From contig JABFQO010000007.1 in the NCBI GenBank assembly GCA_019685575.1, positions 25,671 through 89,670 of the forward strand: a stretch of 64,000 bases of DNA, given 5' to 3'. The notes under the pieces are model-generated. The model was given only the letters and a program-made list of their open reading frames with translations. It searched no databases and was not told where the DNA came from. Positions 8,111-17,375 of the stretch are shown piece by piece. Both the position numbers and the translations under genes were made by a program. Source of the stretch: Candidatus Bathyarchaeota archaeon A05DMB-4. GTDB taxonomy: Archaea; Thermoproteota; Bathyarchaeia; Bathyarchaeales; SOJC01. How positions within the stretch are numbered: position 1 is the first letter of the stretch; every line of letters starts with the position of its first letter.

Positions 8111-8647
8111 ATGACTTTCGAATACACGTATAAGAACATAAAAATCATCGTAACAGTGGGCGACATAACACAACAGAAAGTAGACGCCATTGTAAATCCA
8201 GCAAACAGCCTATTAATAATGGGCGGCGGAGTGGCCGGCGCAATAAAACGTGCTGGTGGAGAAGAAATAGAAAGAGAAGCACGACAACACGCCCCTGTTT
8301 CTGTCGGAAAGGCCGTCGCAACCACGGCTGGCAAGCTAAAGGCGAAATACGTCATCCACTCACCGACAATGCAAAAACCCGCCATGGTTATTGGAGAAGA
8401 AAACGTTAAGCTCGCCATGAAAGGCGCCCTAGATTGTGCAGAACGAATCAAAATCCAAAGCCTTGCCTTTCCAGGACTTGGCACAGGTGTCGGAGGATTC
8501 AGTTTGGAAAAAGCGGCAAACATAATGATTTCAGTGTTAAAAGAGCACATTGACCGAGGTACTAAACTAAAAGAAATAATTTTTGTCGGATTTAAAAACG
8601 ATTTAGCCACCGCATTCAAAAATGCCATCGATAAAATTCTGACATAA
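8111..8647 (+). CDS. Macrodomain protein (ADP-ribose binding)
   Basis: A stand-alone macrodomain of 178 residues. It has the family's VDAIVNPANSLLIMGGGVAGAI block and the phosphate-binding FPGLGTGVGGF loop. Macrodomains bind ADP-ribose, and many remove ADP-ribose from proteins or hydrolyse ADP-ribose-1''-phosphate. The N-containing first block is consistent with catalytic activity, but sequence alone does not settle the substrate. It diverges from sufS. Confidence 0.93.
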   Translation: MTFEYTYKNIKIIVTVGDITQQKVDAIVNPANSLLIMGGGVAGAIKRAGGEEIEREARQHAPVSVGKAVATTAGKLKAKYVIHSPTMQKPAMVIGEENVKLAMKGALDCAERIKIQSLAFPGLGTGVGGFSLEKAANIMISVLKEHIDRGTKLKEIIFVGFKNDLATAFKNAIDKILT

Positions 8648-8708
8648 CTTTCAACAAATTCTACTTATGATGTCGGAGTATCGGTTTTCTTTTATTTGTT
8701 TCCGACAG

Positions 8709-8717
8709 TTTTAAATA
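8709..8717 (+). promoter_or_regulatory. TATA box for the HTH-Fae-Hps gene
   Basis: TTTTAAATA lies 38 bases before the ATG at 8755. It fits an archaeal box A, with transcription starting about 25 bases downstream. A GGTGAG ribosome-binding site follows at 8741-8746. Confidence 0.55.
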
Positions 8718-8754
8718 GTTAATCCGCCACAAGAATTAGTGGTGAGCGATATTA

Positions 8755-10218
8755 ATGTCGGGATTTAGCGGAAAAAGGCCAGCGTCCAGAGAAGATTTCA
8801 TTCAAATGCTCAAAAATGCCATGCAGAAAGAAGTTGAAGAACGAAAGACTGTCGGTGAAATGCGGAAAAAACCGACAATTGCCGGAACTGCGAAGGCTCT
8901 CGGGGTCCATCGTGACACGTTGTATGAATGGTTTAAAGAGTTTAATGTAAAATTCGATGAAATCAGCGCGACTGTTAAGCCGTCCCCTCCCTCCACGCAA
9001 GTTCCAGAATCTGCAGAAAAGCCCGTATACTTGATTGGTGAGGCTTTGGTAGGCGAGGGTGATGAAGTAGCTCACATCGACCTGTTAATCGGAGATAAGA
9101 ACGGTCCAGTGGGCGAGGCGTTCGCCAGTGGCATGTCGAATCTTTCTATGGGGCATACGCCGCTTTTGGCAGTGATTAGACCTAACCTTCCGCCAAAGCC
9201 TCACACGCTTCTTGTGCCTAAAGTCAGTGTCAAGAATTTTGAGGAAGTTGGAAAAATTTTTGGTCCAGCGCAAGCCGCCGTGGCGAAGGCTGTTGCCGAC
9301 GCGACTGAAGAGGGAATCATACCGAGGGACAAGATTGATGATTGGGTTATAATTTCAAGCGTTTTCATTCACCCAAACGCAAAGGATTACAGGCGAATAT
9401 ATCATTACAATTATTCTGCGACGAAGTTGGCGTTAAAGAGGGCTTTGTCGAAGTATCCGACACTGGAAAAAGTGATTTACGACAAAGACAGAGCCAAACA
9501 TCCTATTATGGGGTTCCGTGTGCCTCGTCTCTGGCGGCCCCCATACCTACAGATTGCGCTTGACATTCCTAGTTTAGAACGAACGAAGACAATTATAGAG
9601 AATTTGCCAGAAAGCGATAGGCTTATACTCGAAGTGGGCACGCCTTTGCTGAAGAAGTATGGCACCAAAGTCATTCGCGACTTGCGCGAAGTTGCGAAGG
9701 ATTACTTCTTAATCGCCGATCTCAAAACCTTAGACGTGGGAAAAGTGGAGGTCGATTTGGCTTTCGAAGAAACCGCGGACGCCGTGGTTGCGTCAGGTTT
9801 AGCCGCGCCAGAAACGATAAACGAGTTCCTACATGAATCGCAAAGACTTGGAATTTACGGTATAGTTGACATGATGAACGTTGACAACCCCATTGCCAAA
9901 CTCAAATCGCTGAAAAACTTCCCCGATGTTGTCATTCTGCACCGTGGTATCGACATGGAAAAAGCAGGAAGGCTCCACGCATGGGGGATGATTAAGGAAA
10001 TTAAACAAGCATTTCCGGACAAGAAATTCCTCGTCGCTGTCGCTGGGGGGATAACTCCTTTCAACATGCAAGAGGCGCTGAGTCAAGGCGCAGACATTAT
10101 TATTGTTGGGAGGTACATTACGCAGTCAAGGGACGTGAAGCGAGCAACGAGAGACTTCCTCGAGAGCACTCCAGAAATGCGGGAAGACATAGACTTATTC
10201 CGCGTGCATGTGGAATAG
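8755..10218 (+). CDS. fae-hps: Fae-Hps fusion (formaldehyde-activating enzyme + 3-hexulose-6-phosphate synthase) with N-terminal HTH
   Basis: A 487-residue multidomain enzyme. Residues about 91-255 are Fae, which condenses formaldehyde with tetrahydromethanopterin; [12 protein letters not shown] holds the conserved His. Residues about 265-487 are Hps, an orotidine-decarboxylase-fold aldolase joining formaldehyde and ribulose-5-phosphate, with [16 protein letters not shown]. Archaeal Fae-Hps fusions are known and can supply ribulose-5-phosphate or fix formaldehyde. The odd part is residues 1-85: a basic helical stretch plus a helix-turn-helix ([20 protein letters not shown]), then a Pro/Ser linker. 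The start is firm, with TATA and GGTGAG at good spacing, so the extension is translated. Confidence 0.95.
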   Translation: MSGFSGKRPASREDFIQMLKNAMQKEVEERKTVGEMRKKPTIAGTAKALGVHRDTLYEWFKEFNVKFDEISATVKPSPPSTQVPESAEKPVYLIGEALVGEGDEVAHIDLLIGDKNGPVGEAFASGMSNLSMGHTPLLAVIRPNLPPKPHTLLVPKVSVKNFEEVGKIFGPAQAAVAKAVADATEEGIIPRDKIDDWVIISSVFIHPNAKDYRRIYHYNYSATKLALKRALSKYPTLEKVIYDKDRAKHPIMGFRVPRLWRPPYLQIALDIPSLERTKTIIENLPESDRLILEVGTPLLKKYGTKVIRDLREVAKDYFLIADLKTLDVGKVEVDLAFEETADAVVASGLAAPETINEFLHESQRLGIYGIVDMMNVDNPIAKLKSLKNFPDVVILHRGIDMEKAGRLHAWGMIKEIKQAFPDKKFLVAVAGGITPFNMQEALSQGADIIIVGRYITQSRDVKRATRDFLESTPEMREDIDLFRVHVE

Positions 10219-10284
10219 CCTTTTTCTTTTTATACCCCTTTTTTCTCATTACAAGATAAAAAGAAAACGACGAAAGGGTCAATC

Positions 10285-11526
10285 ATGAAAAAGACGGCTG
10301 GCATCGTCCTTTCCTTATTGCTATTGGTGCCAATTATCTTTAGCTGGAGTTTTTACGCAGTAGGCGCAGTTTCTCTTTCCGAAAGCGAGTTTCTAGTCAA
10401 AGCGAACGTGAGATTCACGGCATCAGGAGGCGCGTGGAATTTTTCTGAGGAAGAAAAAGAAATAAGCCTTTACATGAACAGCACGTGGCAAACCGTGATG
10501 CTAGTTAACAGTTCTTATTCTTTTGAAAACATAAAAACTGACGAAGACGGCAACAAACTCGCCATCCTAAATATGCCGTCAATCGAGCCGAATCAAAGCA
10601 TCGAATACACGGTATTCTACCGCGTTCTTTCGAAACCTCGGAACATCCCAGACATCAACAAAAACACTGCCCTAAACTTAACCGCCATCCCCAGCAACCT
10701 ATCGCAAGCTTATTTGGGAAACAGTGGAACATGGATGACCAACAACGCTACAATTCGAGCGCTCGCTGAAACACTGGCGGAAAACCAAACCACTGTTCTG
10801 GCGATTATTGAGAAATTTATACGTTGGATATGGGATAACATTGAATACGGTTCCAACGAGGTGCCGTTATACCCGAATGAAACCATGTCCCAGAAACGAG
10901 GAGACTGCGACGACCAAGCAATTTTGCTTGTTTCCATGTGCCGCATTGTAGGAATTCCTGCGTACTTGCAAATAGGCAGTATTTACCGTCCTCAAGTTGA
11001 AAATGAAACGTCGACTGGGTGGGAAGGGCATGTTGAAAGCACTCAGAACCACGTTGGATGGCACGGTTGGGCCATGGTATACGTTCCGCCTTGGGAATGG
11101 TTGCCCGTCGATTTGATGTATATTTACACACTTTCAAAAAATGACGCCTTAAACGCGATAAAGACTGCCGCAGTAACTTCGCAAAGAGTCATCCAATACA
11201 TGAACATAATCCAAACAGACTACGTGTCAAAGGCGCGGGATTACCGAAGCTTCCTGATAAACAACGACTTTTATATTCAAACTTTTGACGAAATCATCGC
11301 CGTGCGGGAAGCGAACCCTTTCGAGTTTTTGTCGGAATGGTTGAACACCTTAGTTAAATACGTGCTTGTAACGCTTTTGGTTGCTGGCGTAATTGTAGGG
11401 GTTCTTGTAGGTTTGTTTTACGCGAGACGGATGAAAAAAAGAGGGGTCGTTGATTCTACCGCTGGGAATAGTCGAGTATTGTGTGGGCGTAAATTTTCGT
11501 GGCATCCACCACGTCTTTTGCGTTGA
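10285..11526 (+). CDS. Membrane-anchored extracellular transglutaminase-like protein
   Basis: A 413-residue protein with an N-terminal signal segment (to about residue 30), a beta-rich region, and a transglutaminase-like (papain-fold) domain. The domain's Cys is in RGDCDDQAILLVSMCR, its His in HGWAMVYVPPWEW and its Asp in LPVDLMY. A single C-terminal membrane helix (about 360-385) and basic stop-transfer residues follow. The catalytic triad looks intact; archaeal members could be proteases or cross-linkers of surface proteins. The last 24 or so codons run antisense into the M20 peptidase gene (71-base overlap), which suggests that an older stop just after the KKRG segment was lost. Confidence 0.8.
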   Translation: MKKTAGIVLSLLLLVPIIFSWSFYAVGAVSLSESEFLVKANVRFTASGGAWNFSEEEKEISLYMNSTWQTVMLVNSSYSFENIKTDEDGNKLAILNMPSIEPNQSIEYTVFYRVLSKPRNIPDINKNTALNLTAIPSNLSQAYLGNSGTWMTNNATIRALAETLAENQTTVLAIIEKFIRWIWDNIEYGSNEVPLYPNETMSQKRGDCDDQAILLVSMCRIVGIPAYLQIGSIYRPQVENETSTGWEGHVESTQNHVGWHGWAMVYVPPWEWLPVDLMYIYTLSKNDALNAIKTAAVTSQRVIQYMNIIQTDYVSKARDYRSFLINNDFYIQTFDEIIAVREANPFEFLSEWLNTLVKYVLVTLLVAGVIVGVLVGLFYARRMKKRGVVDSTAGNSRVLCGRKFSWHPPRLLR

Positions 11527-12721
11527 CAAACTCGTTGTAAGCATGGTTCACTTCGCCGTAGCCTGGACCAAACGAAATCGTCGGGATACCTAATGTTTCT
11601 CTGAAACTGTGAGCGTCGCTGGTCGCCGCCATATAAATCGCTTGTGGCTTGTAGCCCAATACGTTTTTCCCGTGTTTCTGAAGAATCTTTACCAAAGGCT
11701 CGTTCGCAGGCGTGTAAGATGCAAGAGTGCGGTTGGTGATTTGATATTCGAAATCTTTTGACGTAATGAATTTTATGAATTCCTCGACTGCGTCTGGGTG
11801 CCCTCCTGCTGGGATTCGTATGTCAATTTCGGCTTCGCATTGTTCGGGAACGACATTGGTTTTAGTTCCGCCTTTTATCGTACCTATGTTCACTGTGTAA
11901 TGGTCCATGGTTCTTGTAAGCTCTTTTGGACGAATTCCCATTCCCTTCGCAGTTCTTGTCATGTCAAGTTTGCCGTTGCGAACCAAGGCTTTTGCATCTT
12001 TCGGGGTTTTTACCGGCATCGCCTCGAGCATATCTAACTTTTTCAGAGCCTTAATCAACAGCAGAATAGCGTTTTTCCCGAAAGCCGGCGTGCTTCCGTG
12101 TGCTGGTTTGCCTTTTGCTATTAGCCTCACCCATAGGTTGCCGCGTTCGCCTCCGATGATTGAGTATTGAGAATGCAAGTAGCCCGTGGGCTCGGTGATG
12201 AGGCAGACGTCGCCGTCGAGTTTGTGGTTTTTGAGCAACCAATGCGCGCCTGCAGGTCCGTTGTCTTCCTCGTCGCATACCACGGCTAAAACCGCTGTTC
12301 CGCTTAGTTCTTTCTCCAAGCAAGCTAACGCTGCACTTGCCATAAGCATCGACGCTACGCCACCTTTCATGTCGGAAGCCCCCCTTCCATAGATCTTGCC
12401 GTCTTCGATTGTTCCGCTGTAGGGTGGGACTTTCCAGTGTTTTGGGTCGCCGGCTGGGACGACGTCGATATGTCCGCATAGGATTATTTTCGGCGTCCCT
12501 TTCCCAACTGTTGCTAAGATGTTGACATGGCCTTTCCTTGGCTCGTATCTTTTGTAAGAAACCCCGTGCTTGTCAAGGAAGGTTTCGACAACCTTTGCAA
12601 CCTTTGTTACGTCTCCTGGAGGGTTTTCTCCACCCGCTTGAACTAATTTGGAGCAGAAATCAACCACTTCTTTCTCATGTTCTTTTAAAAATTCGTCAAC
12701 TTTTCGGTTTAGCGCCTTCAA
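11456..12721 (-). CDS. M20 family metallopeptidase (ArgE/DapE/acetyl-lysine or peptide deacylase type)
   Basis: A 421-residue two-zinc amidohydrolase. Metal ligands are visible in ILCGHIDVVPAGD, GRGASDMKGG and the catalytic CDEEDNGPAG; the dimerisation-domain His is in KPAHGSTPAFG and the last ligand region is in NHAYNEF. The family includes acetylornithine deacetylase, succinyl-diaminopimelate desuccinylase and carboxypeptidases. There is no biosynthetic neighbour to decide the substrate. Confidence 0.9.
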   Translation of the reverse strand: MKALNRKVDEFLKEHEKEVVDFCSKLVQAGGENPPGDVTKVAKVVETFLDKHGVSYKRYEPRKGHVNILATVGKGTPKIILCGHIDVVPAGDPKHWKVPPYSGTIEDGKIYGRGASDMKGGVASMLMASAALACLEKELSGTAVLAVVCDEEDNGPAGAHWLLKNHKLDGDVCLITEPTGYLHSQYSIIGGERGNLWVRLIAKGKPAHGSTPAFGKNAILLLIKALKKLDMLEAMPVKTPKDAKALVRNGKLDMTRTAKGMGIRPKELTRTMDHYTVNIGTIKGGTKTNVVPEQCEAEIDIRIPAGGHPDAVEEFIKFITSKDFEYQITNRTLASYTPANEPLVKILQKHGKNVLGYKPQAIYMAATSDAHSFRETLGIPTISFGPGYGEVNHAYNEFVNAKDVVDATKIYAHTILDYSQR

Positions 12722-12885
12722 AGTTCAATCCTCAAATCGAGGATATTTTTTAGGTTTATTTGTTTTTAAGGTTATTCAATGTTTGAAACAGTTGACCTCA
12801 AGCGCAAGCAAATCCTTAATAAACAAGATTGTCTCCTTTCTGTAAAGCTTGCAAGAAAACTATCTCGTGGAGAGTAGTCTAACGC

Positions 12886-13341
12886 ATGGCAAAATTCAAA
12901 ATAATCATATCTGATCCAGAAACTGGAAAATCGCAAGCAGTGGAGCTTGAGGGTTCTCGCGCCGTTCCGTTAATCGGAAGAAAACTCGGCGAAACAATAG
13001 ACGGCGCCATTGTTGGTTTGAGTGGCCAAAAGGTGCAGATCACTGGTGGATGCGATAGGGACGGTTTTCCGATGCGTTTTGACGTTCACGGCGGAGTCAG
13101 AGCTAACATTATACTCAGCGAGGGTGTAGGTTTTCATCCAAAACGTGAAGGTGAAAGACGAAGAAAAAACGTGAGAGGTAGCGTTATCACCGAAGAGATA
13201 GCGCAAATTAACATGAAAATCGCCAAGAACCCAGAAAAAGAAAAGTCAGAAAAAATTGAAAAAACAGAAAAGGCTCTACCCGACGAGAAGACTATTGAAG
13301 AACAACCTAAAACAGAACCTACGCAACACCAACAACAATAA
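12886..13341 (+). CDS. rps6e: Ribosomal protein S6e
   Basis: Small-subunit protein shared by archaea and eukaryotes. The core (about residues 1-110) has SDPETGKSQAVEL, the IGGRKLGE-like turn, ITGGCDRDGFPMR and the basic GERRRKNVRGS. Residues 110-151 are an added tail of Lys/Glu/Pro repeats ending in a Gln run, longer than the minimal archaeal protein. It is first in a + strand run of expression genes, upstream of eif2g. Confidence 0.96.
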   Translation: MAKFKIIISDPETGKSQAVELEGSRAVPLIGRKLGETIDGAIVGLSGQKVQITGGCDRDGFPMRFDVHGGVRANIILSEGVGFHPKREGERRRKNVRGSVITEEIAQINMKIAKNPEKEKSEKIEKTEKALPDEKTIEEQPKTEPTQHQQQ

Positions 13342-13455
13342 TCTTCAAAGAAAACCACAAAAAACATTCACATAAAATAATCTCTTTTGCGAAAAGATCT
13401 CCCCTTCATCACATAACTCTTTTATCTTTCACATGTAAAGTAAGTGAGGAGAATC

Positions 13456-14709
13456 ATGTCCGAACTTCAAAGCAAACAAAGTCTTCCAGCACAACCAGAG
13501 GTCAACATAGGCACGATTGGCCACGTTGACCATGGAAAAACCTCGCTGGTCAAAGCCCTAACTGGCATCTGGGCGTCACGCCACAGCGAAGAGCTCCGCC
13601 GAGGCATTACAATCCGATTAGGCTATGCTGATGCGCCGATTTACAAATGCCCCAACTGTAACGCCCCAGAATGCTACACAACAAAACCCGTTTGTCCCAA
13701 CTGCAAAACCAAATGCGAATTCCTACGCGCCGTAAGTTTTGTCGACGCGCCTGGCCATGAGGCACTGATGGCCACTATGCTTTCGGGGGCGGCGATTATG
13801 GATGGCGCGTTGCTTGTTATCGCGGCAGACGAACCGTGCCCCCAGCCCCAGACAAGAGAACACCTTGCTGCGGCGGAAATCGTGGGCTTGAAGAATTTGG
13901 TTATCGTGCAGAACAAGATTGATTTAGTTGACGAGAAAAGGGCCTTAGAAAGTTATCAGGAAATCATTAATTTTGTGCGTGGTGGTGTTGCAGAAGGCGC
14001 GCCGATAGTTCCGGTTTCTTCACAAAGGAACATCAACATAGACGCGTTGATCCAAACTATGGAAGAATATATACCGACGCCAAAACGCGATCCTAACTTG
14101 CCGCCTATAATGCACGTCATCCGTTCCTTCGACATAAATAAACCCGGTACACCCGTAGAAGACTTGGCCGGCGGAGTACTAGGCGGTAGTATTTCGCAAG
14201 GAAAATTCAGCGTGGGTGAGGAAATAGAAATCAGACCGGGGATTAGAGTGGAAAAGAGCGGAGGGGTAACTTATGAGCCTCTTTTTACTGAAATCGTTAG
14301 TTTGCAAGCGGGCGGGAAAAAAGTAAAAACTGCGCAGTGTGGCGGTTTAGTAGGCATCGGCACACTACTCGACCCTGCGCTGACGAAGGCCGACGGTTTA
14401 ACAGGAAACCTTGTGGGCAAACCAAACCAGTTACCTCAAACCTTGACGGAGTTCACATTGGAAATGTTTCTCTTCAAGCAAGTCGTGGGAACAAAAGAAC
14501 TTGCTGAGGTAGGGAAAATACAGGTTCGTGAACTTTTCTTGTTGGATGTTGGAGCAACGATCACCTCGGGAACGGTGGTTTCTATAAAGGGCGACACGGT
14601 TACGTTTCGGCTAGGGCGACCTGTCTGCGCAAAAGAAGGTTCACGAGTGGCAGTGAACAGAAAAATTGGAGGCAGATGGCGACTAATCGGGTATGGAATA
14701 CTAGTTTAA
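13456..14709 (+). CDS. eif2g: Translation initiation factor aIF2 gamma subunit
   Basis: The GTPase subunit of aIF2, which brings initiator tRNA to the ribosome. The 417-residue protein has the G1 loop [32 protein letters not shown], and a zinc knuckle [10 protein letters not shown] with CPNCKTKC. I prefer the ATG at 13456, preceded by GGAG, to the GTG at 13444. The PIN gene follows after 4 bases, giving a tight cluster of translation-linked genes. Confidence 0.97.
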   Translation: MSELQSKQSLPAQPEVNIGTIGHVDHGKTSLVKALTGIWASRHSEELRRGITIRLGYADAPIYKCPNCNAPECYTTKPVCPNCKTKCEFLRAVSFVDAPGHEALMATMLSGAAIMDGALLVIAADEPCPQPQTREHLAAAEIVGLKNLVIVQNKIDLVDEKRALESYQEIINFVRGGVAEGAPIVPVSSQRNINIDALIQTMEEYIPTPKRDPNLPPIMHVIRSFDINKPGTPVEDLAGGVLGGSISQGKFSVGEEIEIRPGIRVEKSGGVTYEPLFTEIVSLQAGGKKVKTAQCGGLVGIGTLLDPALTKADGLTGNLVGKPNQLPQTLTEFTLEMFLFKQVVGTKELAEVGKIQVRELFLLDVGATITSGTVVSIKGDTVTFRLGRPVCAKEGSRVAVNRKIGGRWRLIGYGILV

Positions 14710-14713
14710 GCAA

Positions 14714-15130
14714 ATGTTTTTGGAAATAAAATTGGGCAAAAAAATCATCATAGATACAAATTTTCTTTTTGTGCCGTCGATGTTTCGATTAGACATTTTT
14801 GAAGAGATGGGTAACATCTTCGGCCAACGCATAGAACCGATCATTCTTTTGCCGACCTATAAAGAACTAAAAAAGCTCGCCGAATCGGAATCACCGAAAA
14901 TGCGCAAAAACGCGTCGCTCGGACTTGAACTTGCCAAAAAATGCAAAATAGTAGAGGTTGATCGAAGAAACATGGAATCAAACGACGACTTAATCTTCAG
15001 AATGGCCGTTGAATGGAAGTGTCCCGTAGCGACTAATGATAGAGAGTTGAGGACAAGATTAAGAAAAGCAGGCGTCGCGGTGGTTTTTTTGAGGCAAAAA
15101 TCTCGTTTGGCGGTAGAAGGAGGTATTTAG
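14714..15130 (+). CDS. PIN-domain nuclease (Fcf1/Utp24-like)
   Basis: 138 residues, all PIN domain. Acidic residues expected to hold metal are D14 (IIIDTNFLF), E51, D91/D92 (SNDDLIF) and D109 (ATNDREL). The single-domain form next to eif2g is common in archaea and related to the Fcf1/Utp24 rRNA-processing nucleases, so an rRNA-maturation role is the best guess. No antitoxin partner is adjacent, which argues against a VapC toxin. Confidence 0.85.
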   Translation: MFLEIKLGKKIIIDTNFLFVPSMFRLDIFEEMGNIFGQRIEPIILLPTYKELKKLAESESPKMRKNASLGLELAKKCKIVEVDRRNMESNDDLIFRMAVEWKCPVATNDRELRTRLRKAGVAVVFLRQKSRLAVEGGI

Positions 15131-15202
15131 GGAATTGTTTAAATCCTATCTCAAACTTTATGTGAGAGAAAAGCCTCGTTGTGAAGGAGGCAAGACTGCT
15201 AC

Positions 15203-15817
15203 ATGTTTAAACTCGTAACTCTGGAAGATACGACTCGCATTCCGCCCGAAAAGTTCGGTAACCCCCCAAGCATCGTGGGCTATGAACAGCTTAAAATGAA
15301 ATACGAAGGCATGGTTGACGAAGAATTAGGTTATGTCGTGGCGGTTACAAAGATTCAAGTTAACCCCGTTGGAAAGATTATTCCAGGCGACGGCGCCACT
15401 TACCATAAAGTCAAATTTTCGCTTTTGACGTTCCTTCCGAAGGTTCAAGAGGTTGTCGAGGGCGAAGTTGTCGAAATTGCAGATTTTGGAGCGTTTGTGA
15501 GGATTGGTCCGTTGGACGCGTTGCTTCACGTGTCGCAGCTTATGGACGATTTCATATCCTATGACGAGAAACAAGGTGTGCTTCTTGGGAAAGAGACAAG
15601 ACGCAAACTAGCCACAGGAGACCATGTGCGTGTAAGAATAACAGCGGTTTCGCTTGGGCGTGGAGGTAGTTCAGGCAAAATTGGAGTCACCGCGAGACAA
15701 CCTTTCCTCGGAAAACTCGAGTGGATTAACGAGGACGTAAGACGAATAACCGGAAAAGCAGAAGAGAAAACGAAAAAGCCAGAAAAACCCGAGAAAACTG
15801 AGAAAAAAGCAAAATAG
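15203..15817 (+). CDS. rpo7: RNA polymerase subunit Rpo7 (RpoE')
   Basis: Stalk subunit of archaeal RNA polymerase, partner of Rpo4, which binds nascent RNA. The 204 residues hold the tip domain (MFKLVTLEDTTRIPPEKFG) and an S1/OB RNA-binding domain (VVEGEVVEIADFGAFVRIGP). The last 20 residues are a Lys/Glu/Pro tail. The spt4 gene follows after 13 bases, the usual archaeal pair. Confidence 0.97.
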   Translation: MFKLVTLEDTTRIPPEKFGNPPSIVGYEQLKMKYEGMVDEELGYVVAVTKIQVNPVGKIIPGDGATYHKVKFSLLTFLPKVQEVVEGEVVEIADFGAFVRIGPLDALLHVSQLMDDFISYDEKQGVLLGKETRRKLATGDHVRVRITAVSLGRGGSSGKIGVTARQPFLGKLEWINEDVRRITGKAEEKTKKPEKPEKTEKKAK

Positions 15818-15830
15818 GATGTGTTAAAAG

Positions 15831-16016
15831 TTGCCTGAAAAAGCGTGCAGAGAGTGTCGTTTGTTATCCACGGGTTCTGTTTGTCCAAGATGCAAATCCG
15901 CTTCGCTTAGTGATGATTTTTCCGGCTTGGTTATCATTTTTGACCCCGAGACTTCTGCGATAGCGAAAGCCATGAAGGTAAAAGAAAAGGGACGTTATGC
16001 TTTGCGTGTAAGGTGA
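15831..16016 (+). CDS. spt4: Transcription elongation factor Spt4
   Basis: A 61-residue zinc protein, formerly RpoE'', that pairs with Spt5 for processive elongation. It has the zinc ligands C-x2-C (ACREC) and C-x2-C (CPRC), then the SDDFSGLVIIFDPETS block. It starts with TTG at 15831. Its stop overlaps the next gene's start by 4 bases (GTGA), implying translational coupling. Confidence 0.96.
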   Translation: MPEKACRECRLLSTGSVCPRCKSASLSDDFSGLVIIFDPETSAIAKAMKVKEKGRYALRVR

Positions 16017-16549
16017 TTCAGATTCGTTTTCTCACCGAATCTCAACGGGTTCAACTAAAGACGCCGCTGGGCAGACTGCTTAGAGGCTCGTTTAATCAGA
16101 CAATGCGGGAATTTGAAACTGTTGTAAAGACCAAAAAACCCGTCATGATCGTCTCAGTCGGCGATGCGGTTTCTGAGGTACTGCTTAAGCATAATGTTTT
16201 TCCTAAGGTCATAATCGTCGATTCTGTAGTGATGAGGAAACCGATTGAACCCCTTAAAACAGAAAGTTACGAGACTATCCACGTCAGGAACAAGGCAGGA
16301 ACAATCTCAGACGAGGCTTGGTTTGCCATCGAATCCGCCATAAAGAAACCGTCCAAAGTGAAAGTCGTCGTTGAAGGAGAGGAAGATTTGCTCGCATTGG
16401 TGGCGATTTTAAGTGCGCCCGAAAAATCTTTGGTTGTGTACGGTCAGCCTCGTGAGGGTATGGTGGTTGTTGAAGCGACTGCTACAAAGAAAGGCGAAAT
16501 TAGAACAATTGTCGATGCTATGGAGCGACGCACGGTCTCGAAAAGCTAA
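16013..16549 (+). CDS. GTP-dependent dephospho-CoA kinase (DUF359)
   Basis: Catalyses the last step of archaeal CoA synthesis using GTP. The 178-residue protein has SVGDAVSEVLL, the IIVDSVVMRKPI block and VEGEEDLLALVAI, all typical of the DUF359 family whose Thermococcus member was shown to be the kinase. The GTG start overlaps the spt4 stop. The rpo7-spt4-DPCK-rps24e-rps27ae order is a frequent archaeal arrangement. Confidence 0.93.
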   Translation: MIQIRFLTESQRVQLKTPLGRLLRGSFNQTMREFETVVKTKKPVMIVSVGDAVSEVLLKHNVFPKVIIVDSVVMRKPIEPLKTESYETIHVRNKAGTISDEAWFAIESAIKKPSKVKVVVEGEEDLLALVAILSAPEKSLVVYGQPREGMVVVEATATKKGEIRTIVDAMERRTVSKS

Positions 16550-16595
16550 AGTAAGAGATGTGCATCTGTGTGAACATCAATTGGATGGAAACGCA

Positions 16596-17000
16596 ATGAA
16601 GGTCAAAATCATTACTCAGCGTCATAACCCCTTGCTAAAGAGAAGAGAAGTCGTTTTTGAGGCAGAACACGGAACGCGTGAGGGCACTTTAACCCGCGCT
16701 GAGTTGCGGAAAAATTTGGCTGAAATCCTGAAAACAAACGTTGACTTGATTTTTATTCAACGCGCAGTAACAAAAACTGGTACTCAGATCACCGTAGGCG
16801 AGGCAAACGTTTACGACACGGTTGCGCAAGCAAAACTTGTCGAAACAAAACATATCTTCGAAAGAAACATTCCACCAGCCAAACCAAAGGAAGGAGAAGC
16901 GCCCGCGGCAAAACCTGCCGAGGCGGCACCACAAAAAGAAGAGAAGAATAAACCGAAAGAAGAAGAAAAGAAAGCTGAACAAAAACCTAAGGAGGCATAA
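16596..17000 (+). CDS. rps24e: Ribosomal protein S24e
   Basis: Archaeal/eukaryotic small-subunit protein. The core (about residues 1-95) has ITQRHNPLLKRREVVFEAEH and GTREGTLTRAELRKNLAE. From about residue 95 a 40-residue Pro/Ala/Glu/Lys tail follows, longer than the minimal protein. The start chosen is ATG at 16596 with GGATGG upstream; TTG at 16581 is possible. rps27ae starts 3 bases after the stop. Confidence 0.96.
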   Translation: MKVKIITQRHNPLLKRREVVFEAEHGTREGTLTRAELRKNLAEILKTNVDLIFIQRAVTKTGTQITVGEANVYDTVAQAKLVETKHIFERNIPPAKPKEGEAPAAKPAEAAPQKEEKNKPKEEEKKAEQKPKEA

Positions 17001-17003
17001 TAA

Positions 17004-17324
17004 ATGTCAAAGAAAGAAAAAGCAGAAAACCCAGCAAAAGAAACTAAGGAACCAAAAGAAGAAAAACCTATCGAGGCTCCAGAAGCCCCAACAGAAGCAG
17101 AAGCGCCTGTTGCCAAAAAACCTGCAAAAGGGAAAATTAAAAGAAAAAAGAGAATCGGGAAGAAAATTTACACGCTTTACAAGATTGACGGCGAAACCAT
17201 AACGCGCGTGAGACCCTTCTGTGAACGTTGCGGACCAGGCTATTTCATGGCGGATCATGGCAACCGTTTTGCTTGCGGGCACTGTGGCTTTACGAGGTAT
17301 AAAGTGGCTGAACCCGCTGAATAA
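17004..17324 (+). CDS. rps27ae: Ribosomal protein S27ae with a long charged N-terminal extension
   Basis: The C-terminal half (about residues 50-106) is S27ae, with zinc ligands in CERCGPGYFMADH and CGHCGFTRYK. Residues 1-48 are a low-complexity Lys/Glu/Pro/Ala stretch. In most archaea the protein is about 50-60 residues, and in eukaryotes the N-terminus is fused to ubiquitin. Here the extension is not ubiquitin. An intact ribosome-binding site (AGGAGG, at the end of rps24e) supports this start. Confidence 0.95.
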   Translation: MSKKEKAENPAKETKEPKEEKPIEAPEAPTEAEAPVAKKPAKGKIKRKKRIGKKIYTLYKIDGETITRVRPFCERCGPGYFMADHGNRFACGHCGFTRYKVAEPAE

Positions 17325-17375
17325 GTAAGCACGTTTTTATCTTACATATATGCTAAGTAAGTGTGGCGGCGAGTA

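Noticed and set aside
8086..8628. A 180-codon - strand frame
   Set aside because: It is antisense to the macrodomain gene, which has clear family motifs.
14714..15130. VapC toxin
   Set aside because: The PIN protein lacks an antitoxin neighbour and is embedded in a translation operon.
16822..17202. A 126-codon Lys-rich frame overlapping rps24e and rps27ae
   Set aside because: A frame-shifted reading of the purine-rich tails of the two ribosomal protein genes.
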